From CAZCTO01 sp964501725 (GTDB lineage: Bacteria > Bacillota > Clostridia > Saccharofermentanales > Saccharofermentanaceae), in assembly GCA_964501725.1 (NCBI GenBank), contig CAZCTO010000001.1:62001-126000 (forward strand): a stretch of DNA of 64,000 nt. The letters are read 5' to 3'. Every line of letters begins with the position of its first letter. The first letter of the stretch is position 1. Below, piece after piece: positions 1 through 9,857 of the stretch. The translations under genes and the position numbers were made by a program. The notes under the pieces were generated by a model. That model saw only the letters and a list, made by a program, of their open reading frames with translations, did no database searches and was not told the DNA's origin.

Positions 1-174
1 CCGAACGAGATCCTTTGCATAACGGGTAATTTTATCATAGATCTTCGTACAAGCGCGTTCAGGGTCATCCGCAGCACAATCCATCAGGCTGATACCCATT
101 GTGATCGTTCTCACGTCCAGGTGCTGTTCTTGAAACATCCGTATCGTCTCGAGGACTTCAAAATCCGTTATCAT
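1..174 (-). CDS. UPF0210 (DUF711, PFL-like) family protein, N-terminal part
   Basis: Fifty-eight codons run from an ATG at 174 off the left edge without a stop, so only the N-terminus is present. The start has a GGAG ribosome binding site six bases upstream. The segments MITDFEVLETI, RTITMGISLMDCAADD and KIYDKITRYAKDL match my memory of the N-terminus of the UPF0210 family, proteins of about 450 residues distantly related to pyruvate formate-lyase with no established reaction. The preceding gene, 20 bases upstream, encodes a small ACT protein. That pairing is usual for this family and supports the call. Function remains unknown; the ACT partner suggests control by a small ligand. Confidence 0.8.
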   Translation of the reverse strand, partial: MITDFEVLETIRMFQEQHLDVRTITMGISLMDCAADDPERACTKIYDKITRYAKDLVR

Positions 175-194
175 TTTATCTCCCTATGAGTCTT

Positions 195-482
195 CTATAT
201 TCTGTGCATCGCATTAAAAAGCTCAGTCAATTGTATTCGAATGGATAAACCGATATCTTCGCCAAGTTTCTCGAGTTTATCGGACAATTCTTTGATGTCA
301 ATGTCTGAACCACTGAGATCAACGATCATAATCATCGTAAATATATCATGAAGAATCGTCTGAGTAATGTCGTTAATATTGATGTTGTGCTCATAAAGCA
401 GATTGCTTATTCTTGCAATAATTCCAACGGCATCACAGCCCAGAACAGTAATTACTGCGTTGTTACGATCAGTTGGTTTCAT
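195..482 (-). CDS. ACT domain protein, UPF0237 type
   Basis: A 95-residue protein consisting of one ACT domain. The N-terminus has the typical first beta strand and turn (VITVLGCDAVGIIARISNLL), followed by a helix, and the central region reads NINDITQTILHDIFTMIMIVDL. ACT domains bind amino acids or similar small ligands and usually work as dimers or fused to enzymes. Stand-alone UPF0237 proteins commonly sit directly upstream of UPF0210 genes, as here, so it is probably the regulatory partner of the truncated downstream gene. No DNA-binding part is present. The ligand is unknown. Confidence 0.85.
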   Translation of the reverse strand: MKPTDRNNAVITVLGCDAVGIIARISNLLYEHNININDITQTILHDIFTMIMIVDLSGSDIDIKELSDKLEKLGEDIGLSIRIQLTELFNAMHRI

Positions 483-499
483 TCAAATTACCTCCAAAA

Positions 500-1240
500 C
501 TAAATAATATAAACATTGTTGAGTTGCGCTATTTCGAATGGCCAATCACCCTTATCAGATGCCTCTTTAATGACATCGAAGATATTATAATACGGAATCA
601 AGTGAGAAAGCACAACCCGTTTAATGTTTGAATGCAAGAATATTGAATAACATTCACCGGGGCTCATGTGGTTTCTGCTGGAATATGGATCATTATCCAA
701 ACTTCCGCAATCCATGATCGCGAGATCCGCATTCTCGAATATTTCATTCAAACCGGGGTCGAATGAAGTATCTGATGAATAAGAAATAACAGATCCATTA
801 TAATCAATTCGAACAGAATAGCATTCAACAGAATGCTTGGTATGACGGAACGTGATTATAGCACCAAAAAGCTCAACAGCAGAATCTTCTGATATTGAAT
901 ATAAAACCAGGTTCTCATCACCCATAATGCTTTCCCGCTGTTTTTGAGGATTTTGCGGCGCATAAACCGGAATCGGGTGAATTTCTTCATGATGTAATTT
1001 TTTCATCTCCAACGCGTATTTCAGTACCGGTATATCGCTTATATGATCCGAGTGCAGATGGGTAAGGATAATTGCATCAATCTGAGAAATCGGAACATGT
1101 TTCTGAAGTTCCGAGAGAACGCCGCTCCCGCAATCGATAAGAATGTTTTTGTTTCCATAGGAGACCAGATAACCTGAAGTAGGATTCCCTGCATCGGGAT
1201 ATCCGCCTGCGCACCCCAAAATCCTGAGTTGTATGCTCAT
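500..1240 (-). CDS. metallo-beta-lactamase fold hydrolase, RNase Z-like
   Basis: A 246-residue protein with the metallo-beta-lactamase fold. The zinc-binding signature LTHLHSDHISDIP lies around residues 60-72. Further expected metal ligands are the Asp in the AIMDCGSLD segment and the His of VVLSHLIPYY near the C-terminus. The N-terminal strand RILGCAGGYPDAGNPTSGYL is typical of the RNase Z/ElaC-like or phosphodiesterase-like branch of the family. It lacks the long flexible arm of true tRNase Z, so the substrate may not be tRNA. The start has a GGAGAGGGG site. It lies in the middle of the long minus-strand run, 18 bases after the FAD-dependent dehydrogenase gene. Confidence 0.85.
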   Translation of the reverse strand: MSIQLRILGCAGGYPDAGNPTSGYLVSYGNKNILIDCGSGVLSELQKHVPISQIDAIILTHLHSDHISDIPVLKYALEMKKLHHEEIHPIPVYAPQNPQKQRESIMGDENLVLYSISEDSAVELFGAIITFRHTKHSVECYSVRIDYNGSVISYSSDTSFDPGLNEIFENADLAIMDCGSLDNDPYSSRNHMSPGECYSIFLHSNIKRVVLSHLIPYYNIFDVIKEASDKGDWPFEIAQLNNVYII

Positions 1241-1258
1241 ATAATCCCCTCTCCTTAT

Positions 1259-2875
1259 TCAATCAAATTGATTGATATCCGTTAAACCCTCACGAATACA
1301 GACCCTCTCCGCGCATTTGATTCCGTCAATCGCCGAAGACATAATTCCGCCGGAATAACCTGCGCCCTCACCGCAAGGGAATAATCCGTCGGCATCCGGA
1401 CTGACCAACTCATCATTTCGAACAATACGAACCGGTGAAGAGCTTCTGGTTTCAACCCCTGTAAGAATACTGTCCGGGTAAGAGAAACACTTGATTTTCA
1501 TTCCCATTTGTTGTAATCCCTCGGAAATTGTATTTGATACGTATCCCGGCAGAATTTCTCTGATGTTAGTAAAAGTAACACCCGGACGATAAGATGGAAC
1601 GACTTCGCCCTCTCTACTCGAAGGTCTGTTTAATATAAAGTCTTCCACACGTTGACATGGCGCAAAGCCATTCCCACCACCAAGAACAAAGGCCCTCCGT
1701 TCAAGGTCCTCTTGCAGTTCAACCCCTGCCAAAACACCGGAGCCGGGAAAATCATCCGGATTTACGCCTACAAGAACAGCACTATTAGCATTTTTCGCAT
1801 CACGTTTGAAATTGCTCATACCGTTTGTAACAACAGATTTATTAGTGTTTGCCGCCGGAATCACATATCCTCCCGGACACATGCAAAATGTATATAGTGA
1901 CCGTCCGGTAGACGTTCTTGTGACAAGCTTATAATTTGCGGGTGGAAGCGATGGATGAGCAAACAACTGACCATATTGAGATTGATTAATCCATTTTTGT
2001 TTATGCTCAATCCGCAATCCAAGCGAAAATGGTTTTGCTGTCAGATTTATATTAAGCCCGTTTAATGCTCGAAAAGTATCTCTGGCGCTATGACCGATAC
2101 ATAAAATCACATTCTTTGATTCAATGAAACAACGATCATTATTTTTTTGGGAATCGACATGATAAACACCGCAGATACGGCCATTTTCGATTGCGAAGTC
2201 AGTCACCGTGCGCTCAAAAAGAAATTCACCGCCCAATTCCTCAATCTTTTTGCGAATATTTATTACAACATCACGAAGACGATCCGAGCCCACATGTGGA
2301 TGTGAAACGTATCGAATTTCACTCGGAGCTCCGAATTGAACAAGTGAATTGATGACATATTCCTTCCTGGAATCGGAAATACCCGAGTAGAGTTTCCCGT
2401 CAGAAAATGTTCCGGCGCCTCCCTCTCCAAATTGAATGTTTGAGTAACATTTGAGAGATAAACCATTCATATAATCATTAATGTGTCTGACTCTGTCTTC
2501 AACCCTGCATCCGCGTTCCAAGATAATGGGGCGAAGTCCGTTGCGCGCAAGTGTCAATGCTGCAAAGATACCGGAAGGACCAAATCCGATAACAACGGGT
2601 CTGAAAGGAATATTCATATGACTGATGGATGATCCGGATGTTTGAGACATCGGTTTATTCGAAATTTGGACAGTGAATTTTATGAGTATTTTATTTTTTC
2701 TTCGTGCATCGATTGATTTTCTTTTTATTTCAGCATGTAGCGTTTTATCCGAATCATGCCCGCAGGCGCGCAAGGCCAAAGGCAGCAAGTCTTTTTCGCC
2801 GCAATCGGAAAGCGGGTCATCCGGTAAATTGCGGTACTCTTCCGGAGTAAACGAGAGCTCAATTGTTTTATTCAT
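1259..2875 (-). CDS. NAD(P)/FAD-dependent oxidoreductase (COG2509-type)
   Basis: A 538-residue flavoprotein. An N-terminal region of about 90 residues (ELSFTPEEYRNLPDDPLSD...) precedes the Rossmann FAD-binding motif VIGFGPSGIFAALTLARNGL, followed by ILERG. A second FAD contact, LFPCGEGAGYSGGIMSSAID, lies near the C-terminus. The layout matches the COG2509 group of uncharacterised FAD-dependent dehydrogenases common in Clostridia. The segment YTFCMCPGGYVIPA is typical of that group. The substrate is unknown. The start overlaps the stop of the upstream HI0933-like flavoprotein gene by eight bases, so the two are probably translationally coupled. Confidence 0.85.
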   Translation of the reverse strand: MNKTIELSFTPEEYRNLPDDPLSDCGEKDLLPLALRACGHDSDKTLHAEIKRKSIDARRKNKILIKFTVQISNKPMSQTSGSSISHMNIPFRPVVIGFGPSGIFAALTLARNGLRPIILERGCRVEDRVRHINDYMNGLSLKCYSNIQFGEGGAGTFSDGKLYSGISDSRKEYVINSLVQFGAPSEIRYVSHPHVGSDRLRDVVINIRKKIEELGGEFLFERTVTDFAIENGRICGVYHVDSQKNNDRCFIESKNVILCIGHSARDTFRALNGLNINLTAKPFSLGLRIEHKQKWINQSQYGQLFAHPSLPPANYKLVTRTSTGRSLYTFCMCPGGYVIPAANTNKSVVTNGMSNFKRDAKNANSAVLVGVNPDDFPGSGVLAGVELQEDLERRAFVLGGGNGFAPCQRVEDFILNRPSSREGEVVPSYRPGVTFTNIREILPGYVSNTISEGLQQMGMKIKCFSYPDSILTGVETRSSSPVRIVRNDELVSPDADGLFPCGEGAGYSGGIMSSAIDGIKCAERVCIREGLTDINQFD

Positions 2876-4184
2876 TGTTAAAATCCGACAAATATCTTAA
2901 TGCGCCATCAGCCGCCGCAAATCCGGAAGACCATGCCCACTGTAAATTATACCCGCCGCAATCTCCATCAATATCTATAATTTCTCCGCATACATAAAGA
3001 CCTTTGCAGAGTTTTGATTCCATCGATATTGGATTCAATTCAGATGTTTTTACGCCTCCCAAGGTAACTTGCGCATTTTGAAGAGTCATCGTGCCCGTAA
3101 CTTTTAGATGCAAATATTTAATTAGTTTAGTTAACCGATTGACCTCTGCTTCTGACAATTCCGAAATTAAAGATGCCATCGGTTTCTGAGTTGCTTCTTT
3201 GATCACAACCGTAGCGATTCGATTATGAAATAGACCAACAAGGAGCTGGTCCAATCTTCTTTTTGAAAACTTAACGCAACGTTTCCTGAGTAGGTCCAGA
3301 ATCTCCTTTTCATCATGTTCCGGCATTAAATCGATACTAACCACAACATTTTTTTTGCGATCCGTAATTCCTTGATATAAGGCTCGGGATACCAATCCGG
3401 ATAGCTGTAATATCGGAGGTCCGGATAATCCATAATCGGTAAAAAGAGTCTCACCATATTCACTGCGAACTTCTATTCCGTCAACAAATAATGAAGCGCG
3501 CGAATTAATCTTTATACCGGATAACGGTTTTACAATTCCGATGTCTGTTTTTAGCTGAACAATGCCGGGAATAGGATTTACAATGCTATGGCCTAAAGTT
3601 TTTAAAAGATTATAACCGTTACCGTCTGATCCGGTAAATGGAGAACATGAACCGCCGCAAGCAATGATAACCGTCCGCGCATAATACTTCCTGTCGTCAG
3701 ACGTATATAGCGTAAATAAGTCCTCCGTTTTTTTAATGCCGGTAATCAGTGTTGAAAAATGTTGATCTATATCCAGATCTTCAATCGAAAAACGCAGACA
3801 ATCAAGTACTGATGAAGAACTCAGACTCACTGGGTAACACTTCCCGTCATTATCATAAAACGTTTGAAGCCCGATATCCTCGAAAAAATCACGGACAGCC
3901 TCGTTCGGCATTTTTTTAAGTGCGTCCATTACAAATTGAACATTAGTACCGTGATAATTCGATAGCTCAATGTTCTTATTGGTCAGATTGCACCTTCCGT
4001 TACCGGTTAATAAGAGTTTTTTCCCGAACTTAGTATTCTTCTCAAAAATCCCAACGGATATGTCTGATGAAAAATGAGTGTGTTGTCTTTTTTTTACGGC
4101 AACGGCACTGGTCATTCCGGATGCGCCGCCACCAATAACCGCAATATCATATGTAATCTGACCCTCGTTTTCACATATGTTCAT
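2868..4184 (-). CDS. HI0933-like flavoprotein (COG2081)
   Basis: A 438-residue FAD-dependent protein. The N-terminal dinucleotide fold is AVIGGGASGMTSAVAV, followed by the family motifs KKLLLTGNGRCNLTN (around residues 55-70) and VIIACGGSCSPFTGSDGNGY. The C-terminus carries GLYVCGEIIDIDGDCGGYNLQ. These are the hallmarks of the HI0933/YhiN family, which is related to BaiN-type flavoproteins. The reaction is unproven; oxidoreductase activity on a hydrophobic or steroid-like substrate is one suggestion for the family. It overlaps both neighbours: the CYTH gene upstream by four bases and the COG2509 gene downstream by eight. This indicates a tightly coupled operon. Confidence 0.87.
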   Translation of the reverse strand: MNICENEGQITYDIAVIGGGASGMTSAVAVKKRQHTHFSSDISVGIFEKNTKFGKKLLLTGNGRCNLTNKNIELSNYHGTNVQFVMDALKKMPNEAVRDFFEDIGLQTFYDNDGKCYPVSLSSSSVLDCLRFSIEDLDIDQHFSTLITGIKKTEDLFTLYTSDDRKYYARTVIIACGGSCSPFTGSDGNGYNLLKTLGHSIVNPIPGIVQLKTDIGIVKPLSGIKINSRASLFVDGIEVRSEYGETLFTDYGLSGPPILQLSGLVSRALYQGITDRKKNVVVSIDLMPEHDEKEILDLLRKRCVKFSKRRLDQLLVGLFHNRIATVVIKEATQKPMASLISELSEAEVNRLTKLIKYLHLKVTGTMTLQNAQVTLGGVKTSELNPISMESKLCKGLYVCGEIIDIDGDCGGYNLQWAWSSGFAAADGALRYLSDFNNE

Positions 4185-4831
4185 AGAGGGTTTTCACCAT
4201 TCAATAATTCAAAACATCGTGAGTACTTACTTCTGTTTTCAGTTCTGCATTTAGAATTACTTTGTACAACTTGCCCCAACGAAAGTACATCTCGAACATC
4301 TCCCTCTACAAGTTCAATCTCCATCTCACATATTTCTTCGGAGCGATCCGATACTATAATTTTCCCGTAATCCAAAGACAGCTCAATTATGCTGTTGCCG
4401 TAACCAACCATGTAAGAAATGCGATTAAAGACGGTCCGAAACATACAATTAAGCTTCGCATTGGTCACGGGCAAAAGAATATCCTCAATGATATGATATG
4501 GGTCATTACACATTTCAGCATTTTTCAAAAACCGTGTCACATCAAATTTATCGTCATCGGTTTTAAAATTCCATTCGAATCGTTGGTGTAAACCATCCTT
4601 ATTACCAACCGAAGCCTTTACCGTGTGCACATATCCTTCGCCTTCAATTTCCCGGACACGAACCATTGCGCCTTGTGATCGCAGACTAAAATCTTCCGTA
4701 TCGTAATATGTGTTTACAAATCGTTGCCGCGCCGGTACGTCCGGTAACACAACTCCAACAAACCAGTCGTTCTCTTGAACAGCAAGCAACTCATCCAATG
4801 AGTCATATGCCAGTTTCAATTCGGTTTCCAT
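4181..4831 (-). CDS. CYTH domain protein (triphosphate tunnel metalloenzyme)
   Basis: A 216-residue protein with the N-terminal ExExK signature (METELKLAYD) of CYTH proteins. These bind triphosphorylated substrates and divalent metal in a beta tunnel. Other expected charged strands follow: RFVNTYYDTEDFSLRSQG, AMVRVREIEGEGYVHTVK and the acidic strand SEEICEMEIELVEGD near the C-terminus. Bacterial members are inorganic triphosphatases, thiamine triphosphatases or adenylate cyclases, and sequence alone does not decide. No CHAD domain is fused. The gene overlaps the next by four bases (ATGA type). Confidence 0.85.
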   Translation of the reverse strand: METELKLAYDSLDELLAVQENDWFVGVVLPDVPARQRFVNTYYDTEDFSLRSQGAMVRVREIEGEGYVHTVKASVGNKDGLHQRFEWNFKTDDDKFDVTRFLKNAEMCNDPYHIIEDILLPVTNAKLNCMFRTVFNRISYMVGYGNSIIELSLDYGKIIVSDRSEEICEMEIELVEGDVRDVLSLGQVVQSNSKCRTENRSKYSRCFELLNGENPL

Positions 4832-4852
4832 TTAATCCAGTCCTTCCGTCAG

Positions 4853-6022
4853 CTAGAGGTTAATTGTCCGTACACCGGAGGATGTGACAAGTATTGCTTT
4901 GTCTTTACCCGTCAGGCGTAATCGGATTACTTCTTCGTCAATGGAGAGTACTTTGTCAATTTCTCCCTTTTTAATATCAACTAAAATCAGTTTATCATCA
5001 ACCGCGACCAAAAGAAAATTATCCATTGTAGAATATGCTTTCAGTTGATTGCCAAGAACAATCGGCGTCCCGCGTGTAAAAGATCCGCTGACAATTTCGT
5101 AACATATTTGTTGCCCGATTCCATCCGAATAAAATACGCCGGAACCGTTCTCGACAGAAAAAACAGCAATGATATTACTATATTGAGGTGACATCGCAGT
5201 TAGCGTACCGTCTGAAAGCATATACAATTCGGATTTCCCGGCCCAAACCAACTTGTCATCACTAAAATATGCAATAGAAGGCATGATTATTGATTCATCC
5301 GGAGAATAAAAAGACAAATCGTAAGGAGCCTCGCTCGCAGTATCGGCAGGTATATATATTTGTTTCAAATTTGGCTGCATTTGTGATCCATCGACATCAA
5401 CCAGCGCAATACTTAAAATACTGCCATTTTCAGAAAATGCCAGAGATACCGGATATCCGGATTCTACCGAATTCCATTGCGCAATTTGATCCCCTGCTGC
5501 GTTCAAAATAATCACAGAACCATTTGTGTCTTTTTGTTCCGTAATTATAGCTGTGTATCCTCTGTTGGATATGGCAGCAAAACTAATCTTTTCGGTTAAG
5601 TGTCTCTGGTAAACGGCGCCATTGTCATCAAGCAACGCACAAGAATATCCTTCTTGATCAAAAACAAAAACAAATTCTTTGCTGATCTGGCATATAGGAT
5701 TTTCCATGGAAAAATCCTCGCTGTATATTTCGGTGCCCGAAAGCGAAATGTATGAAGCTCGTGTCGCTGTCACCTTCATCAATCCATCTGCAAAAGGGTA
5801 GAGTCGCTGGGCTTCGGAATAATCACAATCGAATCCTGCCAGCGAATTGATGCCCAGAGAGTATTCTGATCCTTGAGATGCAGATATATGATTTTTTATG
5901 AGCAAGACGAGAACTGATGACGCAATAATAAGCAGTAACGATACAAATACAATCCATGGCAACAATGGATTTTGATCGCTCTTAGACGGTGAATTTCGCT
6001 TTATTCGGTCAGCTGCTGACAT
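4853..6022 (-). CDS. membrane-anchored beta-propeller-like protein (DUF5711-like)
   Basis: A protein of about 389 residues with a short basic N-terminus, one transmembrane helix (LLPWIVFVSLLLIIASSVLV) and a long extracytoplasmic region. That region has repeated beta-rich units with many Asp/Gly turns, suggesting a propeller-type fold. The organisation resembles the clostridial DUF5711 group, but I am not certain of the family. I chose the ATG at 6022 because it has a GGGGTG site five bases upstream. An ATG at 6058 lies inside the preceding gene with no such site. It follows the DUF4340 gene, so it may be an envelope partner of the ABC system upstream. Confidence 0.6.
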   Translation of the reverse strand: MSAADRIKRNSPSKSDQNPLLPWIVFVSLLLIIASSVLVLLIKNHISASQGSEYSLGINSLAGFDCDYSEAQRLYPFADGLMKVTATRASYISLSGTEIYSEDFSMENPICQISKEFVFVFDQEGYSCALLDDNGAVYQRHLTEKISFAAISNRGYTAIITEQKDTNGSVIILNAAGDQIAQWNSVESGYPVSLAFSENGSILSIALVDVDGSQMQPNLKQIYIPADTASEAPYDLSFYSPDESIIMPSIAYFSDDKLVWAGKSELYMLSDGTLTAMSPQYSNIIAVFSVENGSGVFYSDGIGQQICYEIVSGSFTRGTPIVLGNQLKAYSTMDNFLLVAVDDKLILVDIKKGEIDKVLSIDEEVIRLRLTGKDKAILVTSSGVRTINL

Positions 6023-6038
6023 TCTTACACCCCATAAT

Positions 6039-7538
6039 CTACAGTTCAGGAATATCATACTTGCCGTTCATTTGTCCGTCAAGCGCACGATCAAGCAACT
6101 CATAAGCACCCCAAATGCCATAATCGGAATAATTTGTACCATCTTCTCCATATAACTCTGATTTGTCAACGATAAAGCCCATATAAATTTCATCAATAAA
6201 TAAATAGTATCTATCGCTGTCTGATTTTGAAAAATCAATTGACCTTAAACTGCCATCTTTTTTAATGATCTTCACGGATATGGTTTTCATGTTTTGGGGC
6301 GTGTTATCAAAATCCAAATCTGACACCTTCAGAGCTGATATCGCATTATATAGCACTTCATAATATGCCTTTCCGTCACTATCAGATACTTTTGCGTTAC
6401 GTTTGTTTATATAAATTTCTGATTGGGCAGACAAAAAACTCTCACCTTCCGGTATATTCATTTCCAGCAGAAAATTACCTTCGGGAAATGTTACTTCAAT
6501 GGATTTTACCTCTGTAGCCGCTTCTTTAAACAACAGCGGAGAGATCTGTTCAATTAACGGGATTTGTAAACCTGAAAGACTATTCTGCGAGACCATAAAA
6601 ATATTGGGTGATAAATTTGTCATACCGTAATAATAGTCTCCGATTAGTTTTGACATAAAAATTTCGACTTCAGTTCCATCCGTTTTATTAATCGAAAATG
6701 AATATTCAGGGTCATCCAGCCCGTAGTCCTTGATGTCAGTGTCTGAACTTAAAAACTTATAAATGGATAAATTCAGTATGTTTCCGATGAATCCTGACAT
6801 CTTATTACTCGCCCTAAACGAAAACGGGGAATTGAATTTCCATTGATTCAGCGTTACATCCATATTATTGTCCGAATCGTCCGGGGAAAGTACAACGTCA
6901 ATCGGATCCGTTTTTCTCCTGAATGAAAATGAAACAACTTGATCATACGGGATTGATAAAAGATGATTATCCAAAAAATCCAGATATGTATATTCACACA
7001 AATTGCGCAGGTATGCCGAAACCAGGTGGACCTCATTCAAATCATTGATTTTGATATAGGTGCTTTCGTTGCCAATCGAATAAGCACCAATAAACACTTG
7101 ATTAACTTGTCCGGAAATCATAGTAATTTCAACGACATACTCAGGTGATTCAAGTCCGTATTCCGATAATGAACTGCCCTCGGTATCAATTCTTTCAATG
7201 GAAGAAATGCTTGCAAATGATGCAATGTAATTATTAAATATCACCTGTGAATATGTAAGTTCCGATGATAGACCATCCGGACCAAAGTAATTCCACATCT
7301 TCATATCTGTCGGTTTTTCCCCGGAAGATATGGTGAAACTATCTCCATTCTTCTTCTTCACAGTAACCGATTCAATATCATCAATCGGAAAATTAAGTAA
7401 TTCTACCCCGCTTCCTTCCGGCTTCGTTACATCGTCTTTTCCCTGCTTCGTATTGGATATAAGTTTATATGTAAGAAACAAAAGACATAATATCAACAAT
7501 ACGATCAAAGGAATTCGAAGGCTACGTGCTGATTTCAT
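6039..7538 (-). CDS. DUF4340 domain protein, membrane-anchored
   Basis: A 499-residue protein with an N-terminal transmembrane helix (about residues 8-24, LRIPLIVLLILCLLFLTY) and a large extracytoplasmic part. That part holds repeated DUF4340-type units: FPIDDIESVTVKKKNGD and later segments ending LSEYGLESPEYVVEI and IKDYGLDDPEYSFSI. The phrase 'YGLDxPxY' recurring after a beta-rich block is characteristic of DUF4340 proteins. These are regularly found beside GldG-like ABC components, as here. The molecular role is unknown; an accessory subunit of an ABC-2-type membrane machine is the reasonable inference. It lies 15 bases after the GldG-like gene. Confidence 0.8.
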   Translation of the reverse strand: MKSARSLRIPLIVLLILCLLFLTYKLISNTKQGKDDVTKPEGSGVELLNFPIDDIESVTVKKKNGDSFTISSGEKPTDMKMWNYFGPDGLSSELTYSQVIFNNYIASFASISSIERIDTEGSSLSEYGLESPEYVVEITMISGQVNQVFIGAYSIGNESTYIKINDLNEVHLVSAYLRNLCEYTYLDFLDNHLLSIPYDQVVSFSFRRKTDPIDVVLSPDDSDNNMDVTLNQWKFNSPFSFRASNKMSGFIGNILNLSIYKFLSSDTDIKDYGLDDPEYSFSINKTDGTEVEIFMSKLIGDYYYGMTNLSPNIFMVSQNSLSGLQIPLIEQISPLLFKEAATEVKSIEVTFPEGNFLLEMNIPEGESFLSAQSEIYINKRNAKVSDSDGKAYYEVLYNAISALKVSDLDFDNTPQNMKTISVKIIKKDGSLRSIDFSKSDSDRYYLFIDEIYMGFIVDKSELYGEDGTNYSDYGIWGAYELLDRALDGQMNGKYDIPEL

Positions 7539-7553
7539 AGCTAGTCCTTCCGG

Positions 7554-9050
7554 TTAAAGATTTTTTCTCTTGTTATACACTATTGCAGCAATGACAAGAA
7601 AGAAAAGTGGAATAATCGCAACCAGTGTCACTGATAGAATTGTATTTTCGGATACGGTTGGCCTGGCGGTTAGCGCATAATTGGGAAAGACTTTAGATTC
7701 AACTGTGCTGGTAATTTTTTCTCCGGTTAAATTTTGAGCTAAGCTACTTAAGAATTTTGCGTTCAAATCATTGAGTCCCATCGAATAGTAATATTCATCA
7801 GCGGATATAGATTGTGTACCGAATACAATCAACTCACCATATCCGTCAGTTCCATTCCGAGATGAATACATCGCCGCATTATGAATACCGGTGGTCGCAC
7901 CGCTTGTATCAGCAACGCCTTTTGATTCCAAAATGGCTAATTCCGAAGAAGTAATTATAGGAACAACATTGATTGTGTTATTCGGGTTGTCATACTCCTC
8001 TATGTTTCTGGCATAACTGATTGTCAAATATGTAGTATCAACGAGATTTGCAAACTTATCCGAAATATCTCCGCGAGATATAAATACATTCTCCGTATTA
8101 TAAATATACGAAGGGTCATTCTCAAAAATCAGCGAATCAGTCATCGAAATATTCATGTATTCAAGGACTTTTTTCAAGTTATCATATTGCACATTCGCCG
8201 TATTGTACTCATTAATTACAATCAATTTTCCTCCCTCAGAAAGGTATTTAATCAATATTACTGCGTCAGATTGAGTTATATCCTGCATTGGCTGATTAAT
8301 AAACAGCAGTTTGCAGTCCTCAGGTATCACACTTTTTTCCGAAAGAGTCAAATCAAATGTCTGATATCCGCAATTTTTAAAAATAACATCCATCATTTGA
8401 TGAGGGGCTTCTTGATGATTAGAAAGAAAATAAATCGATTTTGTTTCTTTTTGCAATAGATTTATAATTGTTCCTGTAAACATCATTTCAATGTTATTTG
8501 AAATTGGTGCATACTTATTATAATTATACAAAAAATACTTATCAAAAATAAAACAGTCATAAGGTTCGATGACTCGCACTTCATCCATATACTTAACAAC
8601 AAACGTGTTTTGAGACAACTCAATTCCGTCCGCCGCATTTATATCCTCAATAATTGAAGGATGTGTGATCGGATCGACATATCGAACGGTAATCTTTCCA
8701 TTGGAGGAATCTGCGTATTCATTTAGCAACGGTATGAAGTATTTATAAATCGATGACTCCAGGTTTGCAGGTTTTTCAAACAACCCTATGATTTCAACAT
8801 CCGAATCCAATTGAGAAATGACATCTTGAGTTTGAGATCCAATAGTGTTCATTTTCGAGTCAGAAAAATCAAGTTTCAATCTACTTCCAAAAACAACATC
8901 AAAAAGCAAGTTGAACACAATCAGAATCGCCGCTAAAAGCAATACCGAGCCAATTGAATAGATCCGCATGGACCGGGATCTCTTGTCATTGCTTTGAATT
9001 CTCTTCCTTCGATCAGAAAAGAAATTCATCGCCTTATTGAGGATATTCAT
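7554..9050 (-). CDS. GldG-like ABC-type transport auxiliary protein
   Basis: A 498-residue protein with a cytoplasmic N-terminus rich in Lys/Arg, a transmembrane helix at about residues 30-52 (SIGSVLLLAAILIVFNLL), an extracytoplasmic domain and a C-terminal helix (about 468-490) followed by YNKRKNL. The domain includes SKMNTIGSQTQDVISQLD and KLLFINQPMQDITQSDAVIL, matching GldG/ABC_transp_aux proteins. In gliding bacteroidetes GldG partners GldA and GldF; in Clostridia the same set exists without gliding and its cargo is unknown. The permease and ATPase genes are immediately upstream in the operon. Confidence 0.8.
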   Translation of the reverse strand: MNILNKAMNFFSDRRKRIQSNDKRSRSMRIYSIGSVLLLAAILIVFNLLFDVVFGSRLKLDFSDSKMNTIGSQTQDVISQLDSDVEIIGLFEKPANLESSIYKYFIPLLNEYADSSNGKITVRYVDPITHPSIIEDINAADGIELSQNTFVVKYMDEVRVIEPYDCFIFDKYFLYNYNKYAPISNNIEMMFTGTIINLLQKETKSIYFLSNHQEAPHQMMDVIFKNCGYQTFDLTLSEKSVIPEDCKLLFINQPMQDITQSDAVILIKYLSEGGKLIVINEYNTANVQYDNLKKVLEYMNISMTDSLIFENDPSYIYNTENVFISRGDISDKFANLVDTTYLTISYARNIEEYDNPNNTINVVPIITSSELAILESKGVADTSGATTGIHNAAMYSSRNGTDGYGELIVFGTQSISADEYYYSMGLNDLNAKFLSSLAQNLTGEKITSTVESKVFPNYALTARPTVSENTILSVTLVAIIPLFFLVIAAIVYNKRKNL

Positions 9051-9078
9051 GAATTAACCTCCGCATTCATAAGATCAT

Positions 9079-9855
9079 TCAACTCTGGCTCCAACGTCTC
9101 TTCTCCAAAATTCTATACGTAACGAACAAGAACAACAGTACAAGACTGGCACAGTAAATAAATGGAGATAAATTGAAAATGCCGACATAAAGACCGTCAA
9201 GTCGTGTATATGGGTCAAACCATTTCACCGTTTTTTCGACACCTTGTCCTATCGAATTAATCGTTTCAGAGCCAAGTCCGAATGATGTCAGCGCATTCAA
9301 AAGACTGATTGTAATGGACCGAAGTTGAGTAGCTACAACGGTAAAATATTGAGTGAAAAAAATAATAGTCAAGCTTAACAATGATGCGATGACTTGATTC
9401 TCTGTAATGGCGGATGCCATGGTGCCAATGGCAAGAAACGCTGCTCCAAGAAACAGAAAAGCAAGAAATGAGCCGAACGTGCGTGCGTTCACAAGACCAC
9501 CCAGTTTTACGGTAATAATCATGTGTACCAAAATATTGATGCTCATCAAAACAAACAATGTAAAGGATGCAAGATACTTTGCAATAACAATATGGTATAA
9601 AGGGGTCGGAGAAGTATACATCAGAATATCCGTTCCGCTTTTCTTCTCTTCCGCAAAAAGTCTCATGGTAATTAGCGGTATGATAAGAAAAAGTACACTT
9701 CGCATGTAAACTATCTCACCAGAGATATTTACAACACCACTTGCGATACTCGAAGAAAAATAAAATCCGCTTATTAACGCAAATATGGATATCGCGACCC
9801 AGCCGATAGGAGATCTGAAATATGAAAACAGCTCACGTTTATAATAAGCAACCAT
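9079..9855 (-). CDS. ABC-2 type permease, GldF-like
   Basis: A 258-residue membrane protein with about six transmembrane helices. It begins MVAYYKRELFSYFRSPIGW, the usual N-terminus of ABC-2 permeases, in which an amphipathic helix precedes the first membrane span. The segment MRLFAEEKKSGTDILMYTSP is a recognisable cytoplasmic coupling loop of the GldF/NosY-like group. It lies between the ATPase (2-base gap) and the GldG-like protein, so the three most likely form one complex. The transported substrate cannot be read from the sequence. Confidence 0.85.
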   Translation of the reverse strand: MVAYYKRELFSYFRSPIGWVAISIFALISGFYFSSSIASGVVNISGEIVYMRSVLFLIIPLITMRLFAEEKKSGTDILMYTSPTPLYHIVIAKYLASFTLFVLMSINILVHMIITVKLGGLVNARTFGSFLAFLFLGAAFLAIGTMASAITENQVIASLLSLTIIFFTQYFTVVATQLRSITISLLNALTSFGLGSETINSIGQGVEKTVKWFDPYTRLDGLYVGIFNLSPFIYCASLVLLFLFVTYRILEKRRWSQS

Positions 9856-9857
9856 AG